Source of the DNA: Polyangiaceae bacterium
GTDB lineage: Bacteria; Myxococcota_A; Polyangia; Polyangiales; Polyangiaceae
Direction of reading: 5' to 3'
Length of the DNA stretch: 64,000 nucleotides
Assembly: GCA_020633205.1 (NCBI GenBank)
Contig: JACKEB010000012.1
Location: forward strand, 372,001-436,000
A program made the position numbers and the translations under genes. How positions within the stretch are numbered: the first letter of the stretch is position 1; the number at the start of each line of letters is the position of its first letter. This document shows positions 8,798 to 15,900 of this stretch, in pieces. The notes below the pieces were generated by a model. That model was not told the origin of the DNA, ran no database searches, and saw only the letters and a list, made by a program, of their open reading frames with translations.

Positions 8798-9314
8798 GAT
8801 CCGTCCGCTCGAGCGCGATGACGACCGAAGCCAGTTCAGCTGTGGCGAAGGCGATCTGGATCGCTTCTTCGAGCACTACGCGGGCCAGAATCAGTTCAGG
8901 CTCCACCTCGCCGTCACCTACGTCTCGGTCGCCGACGGCCACATCGTGGGCTTTGCAACGGTCGCCGCTGCCGCCATCGAGCGCGCCAGCGTCCCTAGCG
9001 CGAGACTGCGTAAGCGCCTCCCAGCCTATCCACTCCCGGTGCTCAGACTAGCGCGCCTCGGCGTGGACCAACGCGCTCAGGGCGCGGGCATTGGCAAGGG
9101 GCTGCTGCGCCATGTGCTGCGCCTGGCTGTCGAGCAACGGGATCGCATCGGCTGCGTTGGCGTTGTCACCGATGCGAAGCCCGACGCCGTCGACTTCTAC
9201 TCCGCGCTCGGTTTCCAGCCAATCGATGGAGTCCTCCAGGGCTTGTCCCACGGAGAGCCCCTTCCGATGTTCTTGGCCATCGATACAATCGCGACGGCAC
9301 TCGGAGAGGCATGA
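8781..9314 (+). CDS. GNAT-family acetyltransferase toxin (TacT/AtaT-like)
   Basis: 177 residues with the hallmark order of GNAT toxins. The N-terminal FSCGEGDLDRFFEHYAGQNQ motif comes first, then VGFATVAAAAIE, and the acetyl-CoA loop RLGVDQRAQGAGIGKGLL (R/Q-x-x-G-x-G/A type). Then come VTDAKPDAVDFYSALGF and a C-terminal PMFLAI. Characterised relatives block translation by acetylating the amino acid on charged tRNA; the target here is unknown. Paired with the upstream RHH gene by a 17-nt overlap. Confidence 0.85.
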   Translation: MAKTIEIRPLERDDDRSQFSCGEGDLDRFFEHYAGQNQFRLHLAVTYVSVADGHIVGFATVAAAAIERASVPSARLRKRLPAYPLPVLRLARLGVDQRAQGAGIGKGLLRHVLRLAVEQRDRIGCVGVVTDAKPDAVDFYSALGFQPIDGVLQGLSHGEPLPMFLAIDTIATALGEA

Positions 9315-9530
9315 GGCTTTTGGGTTGTTCATTGCGCCGCATCTTGCTCGAAATGCCGGTGATCCTGTGTGTACCTCCCGGAAACACGCTGCCAGTCTAC
9401 TAGCGCAGCATCTCGTAGCGCGCAGCTCATGGGACCACGCTAACACAGACCGGCGCTCCTCCCCCAAGCCCCTGAATACCAATGGGGCCTTGAGGCTTCC
9501 CACTTGCATGCCAGCGAGTGCGCAGCCGAA

Positions 9531-9689
9531 GTGACGCTGTTGGAAGTGCTCGCGAGCGTGCTGTGGATAGGCCTCGCGATTCTCGTGGGTCACTGGTGCG
9601 CGCGCTGGGGTTGGTCTGCCGGGATCGTCGGTGGGCTAGCGTGCGCCGGGGTGACCCTGTGGTTGATGAATCCCTCGGGTCGTCGCTAG
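9531..9689 (+). CDS. small two-helix membrane protein
   Basis: From GTG 9531 a 52-residue product has two hydrophobic segments (LASVLWIGLAILVG and AGIVGGLACAGVTLWLM) separated by the short loop HWCARWGWS. It ends in NPSGRR. A longer frame from 9504 adds nine residues that weaken the membrane profile. No ribosome binding site is evident. Unknown function. Confidence 0.45.
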   Translation: MTLLEVLASVLWIGLAILVGHWCARWGWSAGIVGGLACAGVTLWLMNPSGRR

Positions 9690-9768
9690 TCAACTGGGCG
9701 TGAGCTCACTCATCTCCAGGAGGCGCCGCTTCCCCAAGCTGACTCGTGCGTGCTTGCCGCAAACGCAG

Positions 9769-9774
9769 TACAAT
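9769..9774 (+). promoter_or_regulatory. -10 hexamer TACAAT before ATG 9781
   Basis: TACAAT ends exactly 6 nt before ATG 9781, the spacing expected if transcription starts on the initiation codon. No good -35 is seen. Confidence 0.4.
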
Positions 9775-9780
9775 CGCCCG

Positions 9781-10035
9781 ATGAACCAGCTCGTCGCTCG
9801 CGTAAAGAACGGCCGCCTCGTGTTGGACGAACCGACGGCGCTCCCGGAGGGTGCGCAGGTCACGCTAGTCGTAGTGGACGGTGACGAGCTGGACGATGAG
9901 GAGCGCGTCTTGTTGCACGCCGCGATCGAGGAAGGTCTCGCGGACGCCGAAGCCGGTCGAGTTGTTGGCGTTGAAGAGGCGCTTGCACAGATCCGCAGCC
10001 TGCGATGCGAATCGAAGCCGATCGGTGCTCCCTAG
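9781..10035 (+). CDS. orphan antitoxin of the RelE/ParE-associated family
   Basis: 84 residues. The N-terminal part ARVKNGRLVLDEPTALPEGAQV is a short beta domain of the AbrB/DUF2281-like kind, followed by an acidic helix (DELDDEERVLLHAAIEEGLADAEAG). Its paralog at 11752-12006 is followed by a RelE/ParE toxin, and these proteins are normally first genes of such pairs. Here no toxin frame follows: after 10035 there are only 45 nt before a convergent gene. It is therefore an orphan, or its toxin has been lost. Confidence 0.7.
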   Translation: MNQLVARVKNGRLVLDEPTALPEGAQVTLVVVDGDELDDEERVLLHAAIEEGLADAEAGRVVGVEEALAQIRSLRCESKPIGAP

Positions 10036-10080
10036 TAACGTTGCCTTTACTACTCAGACCTGCTGGTAACGATTGCGCTA

Positions 10081-10959
10081 CTAGCCCCGTACAACCGGGA
10101 TCGCGTACTGGATGACGGAGTCCTCGGACGTCGGGTGGTACTCCGCACCGTAGACTTCCAGGTCTGGTCCGTAGGTGTGCCTGAGGTCGGAGCTGCAGAG
10201 CCAGTTCGAGTAGATGTAGTTCACCGAGTGGTCGAGGTTCGTCACTTCGCCGCGGTGATCGAAATGGGCGTACGTTGCCCCGGGGATCTGAACGGCGAGC
10301 ATGCCTTCGGGCAGCTCAGCACTGACCTCCGTTACCTGCATCGCGGCAGTGTACTTTAGCTGCTCCGAGCCTTCCGCTGACTGCTCGATGATGCCGTAGC
10401 ACACACCGGGGACGCGGTTTGGGATGGCCTCGAGGTGGGGGAGAAACGCCGCCCACAACGGAGGGATCTGGCTTGCGATGTTGTTCTTCTCCGAGTCGCT
10501 GGAGAAGAACTCCGTCTGCATGCCGACGCACCGCATCGGGGCCTGCTCGATCAGCCGCGGCTCGAGGCTCAAATTCTGGTTGATGTGGCGCAGGTAGCCG
10601 GCGTCGATTTCCACCTTCTTCAAGAACAAGTTCTTGCTCCCGATGCGCCGAAACTCGTGGGGTGTGTGGTCGAAGGCCTGCTTGAAGGCGCGGGTGAACG
10701 CCTCCTGACTCTCGTACCCTGCGGAAATGGAGATGTCGAGGATGCGCTCCTGTGTCGTCAAGAGCTTGTCGAGCGCCAGCGCCAAGCGTCGCTGGCGGAT
10801 GTAGCTCTTGAGGGTTTCTTTGGTGAGCGCCTTGAACATGCGCTGAAAATGCCAGCGGCTGATCCCAGCGTGCGCGGCGACGTCCGCCAAATCCAGCTCC
10901 TGATCCAGGTTGCTCTCGATGAAGTCGACGGCGCGCCGCACGCGTTGGAGATAGCTCAT
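10081..10959 (-). CDS. AraC-family regulator with GyrI-like effector domain
   Basis: Residues 1-105 carry two helix-turn-helix motifs (DLADVAAHAGISRWHFQRMF and ILDISISAGYESQEAFTRAFK, then TPHEFRR), the AraC/XylS signature placed at the N-terminus. Residues from about 130 to 292 match the GyrI-like/effector-binding fold (MRCVGMQTEFF, VPGVCYGII, GATYAHFDHRGEV, LEVYGAEY). This order is that of Rob and related multidrug or stress regulators; the ligand is unknown. It lies 38 nt downstream of the SnoaL-like gene on the same strand. Confidence 0.88.
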   Translation of the reverse strand: MSYLQRVRRAVDFIESNLDQELDLADVAAHAGISRWHFQRMFKALTKETLKSYIRQRRLALALDKLLTTQERILDISISAGYESQEAFTRAFKQAFDHTPHEFRRIGSKNLFLKKVEIDAGYLRHINQNLSLEPRLIEQAPMRCVGMQTEFFSSDSEKNNIASQIPPLWAAFLPHLEAIPNRVPGVCYGIIEQSAEGSEQLKYTAAMQVTEVSAELPEGMLAVQIPGATYAHFDHRGEVTNLDHSVNYIYSNWLCSSDLRHTYGPDLEVYGAEYHPTSEDSVIQYAIPVVRG

Positions 10960-10960
10960 T

Positions 10961-11006
10961 GTTTCACTGCTGCTGCCGTTTCACTGCCGCTTCCGTTTCA
11001 CTGCGG
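10961..11006. repeat. 17-bp direct repeats between SnoaL-like and AraC genes
   Basis: Three tandem units begin GTTTCACTGC: 10961-10977 and 10978-10994 complete, 10995-11006 partial. The third contains the stop codon of the upstream minus-strand gene (10998-11000), and the first ends 1 nt from the AraC start. In the sense strand each unit carries GTGA. Confidence 0.85.
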
Positions 11007-11357
11007 ATCAGGCACGTCAAAGAAGCCGGTCATGCGCACCAGGCGCCCTTGCGCGTCGTACTCACCAAAGCTCACGCCGTCTCCCAGCACCTGACCATCC
11101 GCGCCGCACATATCCCACTCCGCGATGCTCTTATCATGGTGCGTGCGAAAGCGCTTGGTCACGAAGTGGCCGCCAGGGATCTGCTGGTGAAACGCCAGCA
11201 TGTAGGCCTCCAGCTCCTCGAAGCCCGCGCAGCGCTGCAGCGGATCTTGATACACGCACTCCGGGCTCAGGCTCTCCGCGAACAGCGCGCGCTTCTCCTT
11301 GGCCGTCTTCACTTTCCAGCTCTGCGCGTAGCGCTCCCAAACTTGTCGGTGGTCCAT
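10998..11357 (-). CDS. SnoaL-like / NTF2-fold protein
   Basis: 119 residues from ATG 11357, chosen over the longer frame because AAAGGAG lies 6 nt upstream of this ATG. The pattern is that of small NTF2-fold proteins of the SnoaL type: an N-terminal helix WERYAQSW, CVYQDPLQRCAGFEELEAYM, then GGHFVTKRF, AEWDMCG and VSFGEYDAQGRLVRMTGFFD. Members are isomerases, hydrolases or ligand-binding proteins; the substrate cannot be predicted. Probably co-transcribed with the AraC gene. Confidence 0.75.
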   Translation of the reverse strand: MDHRQVWERYAQSWKVKTAKEKRALFAESLSPECVYQDPLQRCAGFEELEAYMLAFHQQIPGGHFVTKRFRTHHDKSIAEWDMCGADGQVLGDGVSFGEYDAQGRLVRMTGFFDVPDPQ

Positions 11358-11539
11358 CGTCTGCTCCTTTTTCCCCTTCTTTTGGGGGTGAGGAGCAGCG
11401 TAGGGATCCCGAGCGCCCCACTTTTGACATTTTGTGCGCCCGCGTCTCATGCCTCATAGAATCGTGCCGCGTACCGCGCGGCAGCGCTTTTTCGACACCG
11501 CTCAGGGAATGCGCGCCTGCTACGCTCGTTGCACTCCCA

Positions 11540-11764
11540 ATGGCTCGCTCCCGCGCACGTACTGAAAAGCTCAAGACCGTCGCGCGGCGCTTGTGGGATG
11601 CGCTGGACCTGGGGCTGGCGTTCCTGGGCTGGCCAGGCAGCATCCTCCAGGCCGCGTTGATCGTGGTGCTCCTGCCCTTCGCCTATGTGGCGTACTCCAT
11701 TCAGCGCTCGCGGGCTGGCGAGCGACCGGGAAGCGCAGTAGACTCGCGACCATGCAACCGTTGA
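11540..11764 (+). CDS. small single-pass membrane protein overlapping an antitoxin gene
   Basis: 74 residues from ATG 11540. A basic N-terminus (RSRARTEKLKTVARR) precedes a long hydrophobic stretch (FLGWPGSILQAALIVVLLPFAYVAY) and a polar tail. A TACGCT hexamer lies 13 nt upstream. Its last 13 nt overlap the start of the antitoxin at 11752. It could be an independent membrane protein or a coupled leader cistron. No family recognised. Confidence 0.5.
   Translation: MARSRARTEKLKTVARRLWDALDLGLAFLGWPGSILQAALIVVLLPFAYVAYSIQRSRAGERPGSAVDSRPCNR
11739..11744 (+). promoter_or_regulatory. -10-like hexamer TAGACT before ATG 11752
   Basis: TAGACT ends 7 nt before ATG 11752. Same geometry as at 9781 and 5694, so the antitoxin/toxin pair may have its own leaderless promoter inside the preceding gene. 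Confidence 0.3.
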
Positions 11765-12006
11765 AGGCTCACGTCAGAGACGGTCGCCTCGTGCTCGAGG
11801 ACGCGGCTACGGATCTCCCCGAGGGGACTGAGGTGGAGCTGGCGGTGGTCGATGACGACGACTTCGAGCCCGCTGAGCGTGCAGCGTTGCTCCGGGCCCT
11901 GGAGGCTGCGGAAGGCGACGTCGAGGCTGGCGCGACATGCGACGGTTTCGAGCTGATTGCTCGGCTTCGGGGGACGCGTGCGGCTGCGGGTAGCTCGTCG
12001 GGCTGA
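11752..12006 (+). CDS. antitoxin partner of RelE/ParE toxin
   Basis: 84 residues, paralogous to 9781-10035. It has the same N-terminal block (HVRDGRLVLEDAATDLPEGTEVELAV split over two strands), followed by an acidic helix (FEPAERAALLRALEAAEGDVEAG) and a C-terminal tail that would contact the toxin. It overlaps the downstream toxin gene by about 29 nt, as is usual for coupled toxin-antitoxin operons. Expected to sequester the toxin and repress its own promoter. Confidence 0.75.
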   Translation: MQPLKAHVRDGRLVLEDAATDLPEGTEVELAVVDDDDFEPAERAALLRALEAAEGDVEAGATCDGFELIARLRGTRAAAGSSSG

Positions 12007-12277
12007 GCGCCAGATAGAGACGATCGCTGCTTGGTGGGCTGAGAATCGCCACGCAGCGCCGGCGTTGTTTCTCGACGAACTCGACTACACGTTTCGTTTG
12101 ATTTGTGACGCGCCTGGCGTCGGCGTGCCTTGGCCCACTGTTCGAAGGCCCGAGCTGCGGCGCGTGCTGCTGCCGCGGACTCGCTACCATGTGTATTTCC
12201 GTGCGGACAAAATTGCTGACGTTGTCTATGTCATGGCGGTATGGGGGGCTCCCCGGGGGCGGACACCGAAGCTCTAG
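11978..12277 (+). CDS. RelE/ParE-superfamily toxin
   Basis: 99 residues from GTG 11978 (TTG 11957 would add seven). Matches the ParE/RelE fold: RVARRAERQIETIAAWWAEN for the first helices, LFLDELDYTFRLICDAPGVG, then PELRRVLLPRTRYHVYFRAD and IADVVYVMAVWGAPRG. The late Arg residues and the YHVYFR strand are typical. RelE members cleave mRNA at the ribosome and ParE members poison gyrase; which applies cannot be told from sequence. Toxin of the pair with 11752-12006. Confidence 0.82.
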   Translation: MRLRVARRAERQIETIAAWWAENRHAAPALFLDELDYTFRLICDAPGVGVPWPTVRRPELRRVLLPRTRYHVYFRADKIADVVYVMAVWGAPRGRTPKL

Positions 12278-12289
12278 CGAAGCCTGGAG

Positions 12290-12709
12290 ATGGTTGTGGT
12301 TGAGGACGAACACATCGGATGGTACGGCGCGCACACGCTCTATGGCTATCGCGCAGCGGATGCGGCGGCGCCGCAGCTCGTGGAACGTCGGGTGGTGCTG
12401 GTGCAAGCCCGAGACATGCAGCACGCGCTCGAGGTCGCCGAGGCGGAGGCGCAGGAGTACGCGGACTCGCGGTGGCTGAACTTGGATGGCGAGGAGGTCC
12501 GTGTCCGCTATCTCGGCTGCTGTGATGTGTTCGACATGCAGGCGACGCCTGGTGCTGCGGTCGAGGTCTACTCGACGACGCACGTGGTCCGGGAAGCGCT
12601 CAGCGATGACGAGCTCGTGAATCGCTTCTTCGGCGAAGTCGAGTCGGAGCAGGAGCGAGCGCTCCGAGAGCGATTCGAGATCGGCGATCCGTTACCCGAC
12701 GGTGACTGA
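12290..12709 (+). CDS. DUF4288-family protein
   Basis: 139 residues. The N-terminal half, GWYGAHTLYGYR, VERRVVLVQA and HALEVAEAEAQEYA, matches the DUF4288 pattern of a WY-containing first strand and an A..A..A helix. The second half (VRYLGCCDVFDMQ, STTHVVREALSDDELVNRFFG) also looks intact. The family has no known biochemistry and is often found near toxin-antitoxin or immunity genes. It starts 12 nt after the RelE/ParE stop, so it may belong to the same transcript. Confidence 0.65.
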   Translation: MVVVEDEHIGWYGAHTLYGYRAADAAAPQLVERRVVLVQARDMQHALEVAEAEAQEYADSRWLNLDGEEVRVRYLGCCDVFDMQATPGAAVEVYSTTHVVREALSDDELVNRFFGEVESEQERALRERFEIGDPLPDGD

Positions 12710-12793
12710 CTCCCGGTCGATCTTCCTCGCCCGCCACGACGCCGGGTGCTAGCACCTCGCGGAAGCAACTGCCCCGGCGAAGGCAAGGTGCCG

Positions 12794-13075
12794 ATGAAGG
12801 TGTTTGGCTATGGTGAGGTGATTTTGGAGGAGTTTGGGCTCCAGGCCATGCGTGAAGTGTCCTTCGAGGGCACGCCGGACGAGCTACGGTGCGTCGCGCG
12901 GTTCTTGATTCAGAAGGCTGAGGAGCTCGAGATGCGAACGTTCCGCATCAGCCACATGCACATGCCTCGCAAGGGACTCGAAGAGGGCAGCTGCGATGTC
13001 ATCGTGCTCTTCTGGCCTGAAGAGGAGTACGAGGAACCGCCGCGGATCAAGACTTCGAAGGAGCCACCCAGCTGA
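12794..13075 (+). CDS. small protein resembling Imm32-type immunity proteins
   Basis: 93 residues from ATG 12794. The core VSFEGTPDELRCVARFLIQKAEELE followed by RISHMHM resembles the layout of immunity family Imm32: a strand, then a P-E/D-L-R..A.FL helix, then an H-containing strand. I assign it only tentatively. No cognate toxin is adjacent. The upstream frame to 12746 lacks support. A 5-bp GACAG/CTGTC hairpin sits a few nt after the stop, without a T run. Confidence 0.5.
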   Translation: MKVFGYGEVILEEFGLQAMREVSFEGTPDELRCVARFLIQKAEELEMRTFRISHMHMPRKGLEEGSCDVIVLFWPEEEYEEPPRIKTSKEPPS

Positions 13076-13260
13076 GGCGGCGGAGACAGATTTCCCTGTC
13101 CCCCAAAAGAAAACTCCGGGAAATTCGCGTGGATGGGGAAATCCCGTTTTCTGCATGGCAGCGTTCCTGTGACGCAACACCGGCTGGGGTGGACGCGCCG
13201 GGGGGATCGCACCATGCATGACTCTCGCCGTCAGCCAGGCGGCATGCGAGGGACTGAGCA

Positions 13261-14094
13261 ATGACCGAGAACTACACGCCGCCGAAGGTTTGGACCTGGG
13301 ACAAGGAAAGCGGCGGAAACTTCGCCAATATCAATCGCCCCATCGCGGGCGCGACCCATGACAAGGAGCTGCCCGTTGGGGAGCATCCGTTTCAGCTCTA
13401 CTCGCTGGCCACGCCCAACGGGCAAAAGGTCACCATCCTCTTCGAGGAGCTGCTCGAGGCGGGTCACGACGCCGAGTACGACGCCTGGCTGATCAACATC
13501 ATGGAAGGTGATCAGTTCGGGAGCGGCTTCGTCGACATCAACCCGAACTCGAAGATCCCGGCGCTGCTGGATCGCAGCGGCAAGGAGCCCCAGCGGGTGT
13601 TCGAGTCGGGTTCGATCTTGCTTTACCTTGCGGAAAAATTTGGCACCTTCTTGCCGAAGGACCCCGCCAAGCGTACCGAGGCGCTGAGCTGGCTCTTCTG
13701 GCAGATGGGCGCGGCGCCACTGCTCGGTGGCGGCTTTGGGCACTTCTACGCCTACGCACCGACCAAGCAGGAGTACCCGATCAATCGCTACGCGATGGAG
13801 GTCAAGCGCCAGCTCGACGTTCTCGACCGTCGCCTCGCGGATCATGAGTTCCTGGCGGGAGAGTACTCCATCGCCGACATGGCGATCTGGCCCTGGTACG
13901 GCGGCCTGGTGAAGAACAAGGCCTACAACGCCGCCGAGTTCCTCTCCGCCCAAGAGTACAAGAACGTGCTGCGCTGGACCGAGCAAATCGCTCAGCGCCC
14001 CGGCGTACGCCGCGGCCGCGTCGTCAACAAGAGCTGGGGTGACGAGCCCGGTCTCGCTGAGCGCCATTCGAAGAGCGACTTCGAGAAGCTGTGA
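13261..14094 (+). CDS. yghU: glutathione S-transferase-like disulfide reductase YghU
   Basis: 277 residues, close to the usual 288 of YghU. The N-terminal block NYTPPKVWTWD and GGNFANINRPIAGATHDKELPVG is specific to the YghU/Nu-class group. The thioredoxin-fold half contains TPNGQKVTILFEELLEAG, NPNSKIPALLD and FESGSILLYLAEKFG, the glutathione-binding cis-Pro and ES motif. The helical C-terminal half contains YSIADMAIWPWYGG. Relatives bind two glutathiones and reduce disulfides or organic peroxides in the cytosol. Stands alone; GAGGG is found 12 nt before ATG 13261. Confidence 0.92.
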   Translation: MTENYTPPKVWTWDKESGGNFANINRPIAGATHDKELPVGEHPFQLYSLATPNGQKVTILFEELLEAGHDAEYDAWLINIMEGDQFGSGFVDINPNSKIPALLDRSGKEPQRVFESGSILLYLAEKFGTFLPKDPAKRTEALSWLFWQMGAAPLLGGGFGHFYAYAPTKQEYPINRYAMEVKRQLDVLDRRLADHEFLAGEYSIADMAIWPWYGGLVKNKAYNAAEFLSAQEYKNVLRWTEQIAQRPGVRRGRVVNKSWGDEPGLAERHSKSDFEKL

Positions 14095-14101
14095 GTCGAG
14101 G

Positions 14102-14317
14102 CTAGTCGTTGCCCGACGCTAGAATCTCACCTCGTGAGTTTCGAATAACCCACTCAGTTCGCTCCATTCGGGGGGGAGTGTCGCCATAGATCCCAATCGT
14201 CGCGCGGCGGATCGTTTCAACCGCGGCCACGCGCTCTTCGACGGTCACGGATGCCCAGTAGCGCACTTCATCCCGAATCGCCTGTTCGGGCGTCGTCCAC
14301 TTGAAGTCATCACGCAT
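14102..14317 (-). CDS. small acidic protein, unknown
   Basis: 71 residues: WTTPEQAIRDEVRYWASVTVEERVAAVETIRRATIGIYG, then PPRMERTEWVIRN. The helix V..EERVAAVE.IRR.....YG resembles small proteins often encoded next to nucleotidyltransferase genes, but no such partner is present. It converges 7 nt from yghU. Function unknown. Confidence 0.55.
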   Translation of the reverse strand: MRDDFKWTTPEQAIRDEVRYWASVTVEERVAAVETIRRATIGIYGDTPPRMERTEWVIRNSRGEILASGND

Positions 14318-14392
14318 GCTCGGAGTGTCGCATAGTCTCCAGCAACGAGCGAACCCTGCGGAATACTGAGCCTCCGGACCGGTTCCCTCAGC

Positions 14393-14590
14393 GTGGGGGA
14401 CTGGCTCACGCTCGACTTCTGGATCCGGCGCGCTGCGGTCTTGGCGGCGGCCGGGTTCGTTTGCGGAGGCCTGGGCATTGCGCTGGGCTTGGGGGCTCTC
14501 GTTGAGACGGGAATTGCGTTGAGTCTGCCGCTACTCGCGCTGGAGGTGTTGTGCGTTCCAATTGCGCTGTTGTGCTTGCTCTCGCGCTGA
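14393..14590 (+). CDS. small two-helix membrane protein
   Basis: 65 residues from GTG 14393 with two long hydrophobic segments (AAVLAAAGFVCGGLGIALGLGAL and LSLPLLALEVLCVPIALLCLL). The N-terminus GDWLTLDFWIRR is polar/aromatic. No family recognised. Coding potential is supported mainly by composition. Confidence 0.45.
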   Translation: MGDWLTLDFWIRRAAVLAAAGFVCGGLGIALGLGALVETGIALSLPLLALEVLCVPIALLCLLSR

Positions 14591-14717
14591 TTGGTTTTGA
14601 AGCGAGTGTAAGGGCGAGACGTCCGGCGCGTTCCCGCGCGCCATGACGGATGATCCTCCCGATGCACCACCGCCTCGCCGCGCAGCACAACGTGCCGGAC
14701 GGCGAGTTCAGTACATC

Positions 14718-15371
14718 GTGCCGACTCGAAACACGGCTTCGAACTCCTGGCTATTCGCCGCGGTGCTGGCGAGCGTTGGCTGTGCTGCGCCTGCGCCACG
14801 GGTGAGTGGTCCGACCGCGGAGCTTGCGACAGTGATCCCGTATGCCCGAGCGCTTGCGCTGGAGTGCGATTCGCCTGGGCCTTCGCTCTCCACAGTGATC
14901 CATATCCCCGGGGAATCGAAAGTGCTCATCATGACGGATCCGCCGCAACGCGAGGTCAGCTGGCGCGTCGAAGCTTGCGGGCGTGGTCTCGAGTTCGTCC
15001 TCGATTGCTCTGAGGCAGAGCAGGACGACGAGCGCTGTTATCCGCACACTTGGCCAATGCCCGCAGAACTGGCAGTCGGTCCCGCACGTCGGCTCGCGGC
15101 AGCGCTGACCGTGGCGCCGCCGTGTTTGCGGAAAGGAGCGGCGGAGTTGGCTTCGGATCGCCGGGTGACGATCTCGCCTCTCACATCTGCGAGGGATTGG
15201 TGGAACTCGAAGCTTGAGGTGCGTCGCTGTGGCGGACGGCGGGTGGTAGAAGTTTCGTGTTCCGAGGAACGCTGCGCCGCCCGTGCGTTGACGGAGACGT
15301 TGTTTGGGGAAGGCGCCTGTGTGTCCTGTGCGGGCGTCGAGCAGGGCGCCCGGGAACGCTGGGCGGACTAG
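14718..15371 (+). CDS. Cys-containing lipoprotein, unknown
   Basis: I choose GTG 14718 because it gives a compact lipoprotein signal (PTRNTASNSWLFAAVLASVGC); ATG 14643 would add 25 residues of unlikely sequence. The mature protein of about 195 residues has paired Cys motifs (CGRGLEFVLDCSE, CGGRRVVEVSCSEERCAAR, CVSCAGVE). No enzymatic motif recognised. Probably periplasmic or outer-membrane anchored. Confidence 0.6.
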   Translation: MPTRNTASNSWLFAAVLASVGCAAPAPRVSGPTAELATVIPYARALALECDSPGPSLSTVIHIPGESKVLIMTDPPQREVSWRVEACGRGLEFVLDCSEAEQDDERCYPHTWPMPAELAVGPARRLAAALTVAPPCLRKGAAELASDRRVTISPLTSARDWWNSKLEVRRCGGRRVVEVSCSEERCAARALTETLFGEGACVSCAGVEQGARERWAD

Positions 15372-15379
15372 CTTGATTA

Positions 15380-15391
15380 ACCGCGGGGAAA
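15380..15391 (+). repeat. intergenic element ACCGCGGGGAAA, copy 2
   Basis: Preceded by GCTTGATTA, close to the GCTTGAT before copy 1. Lies between the gene ending at 15371 and the membrane protein at 15498. Confidence 0.4.
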
Positions 15392-15497
15392 AATGCCTGG
15401 GTGCTCTGGCCTAGGTACTTGTTTTTTGGGGGGGAGGGGATGACATCGCTCGGCGCCGGGCGTTCTCGGGAGCAGACTGGAGGCTTCCGGAACCCCC

Positions 15498-15809
15498 ATG
15501 TGGAGACGCAACTGGATCATCCTCGCGGCGCTCGTGACTCACGGCGTGGTCTGGCAGACGCTGTCGTTGTGGCTGCCAGAGGTGCTCAAGCCATTCCTCG
15601 GCTGGTGGTTGCTGATTGAGGGACCCGCGCTGCTCTTGAGCTGGGGGATGAGCCTGCTCCCGATTTTCGTGATTGCCGTCTCTGGCGTCCTCTTGCTGCT
15701 GGAGGCTGCCATTCGACAACGTCATGTGCTGGTGCGCCTCGTGCTCGCGGTTCCCCTCGTGTTGTGGTGGCTGTCGTGGGGACTGCTCAGCATCGCGGCT
15801 GGCGGGTAG
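15498..15809 (+). CDS. polytopic small membrane protein
   Basis: 103 residues with three hydrophobic segments (about 7-24, 40-66 and 78-100), rich in Trp and Leu. No charged motif suggests a catalytic role. Start ATG 15498; no strong ribosome binding site. Unknown. Confidence 0.5.
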   Translation: MWRRNWIILAALVTHGVVWQTLSLWLPEVLKPFLGWWLLIEGPALLLSWGMSLLPIFVIAVSGVLLLLEAAIRQRHVLVRLVLAVPLVLWWLSWGLLSIAAGG

Positions 15810-15900
15810 CGGATCTCCGCTGCATTCAAGCCTCCACGCTGTCTCCACGAGGTAGCCTCGAACTCGCCTTGGTTGCCGAGTAGGCTGATGGGGACGCTAG

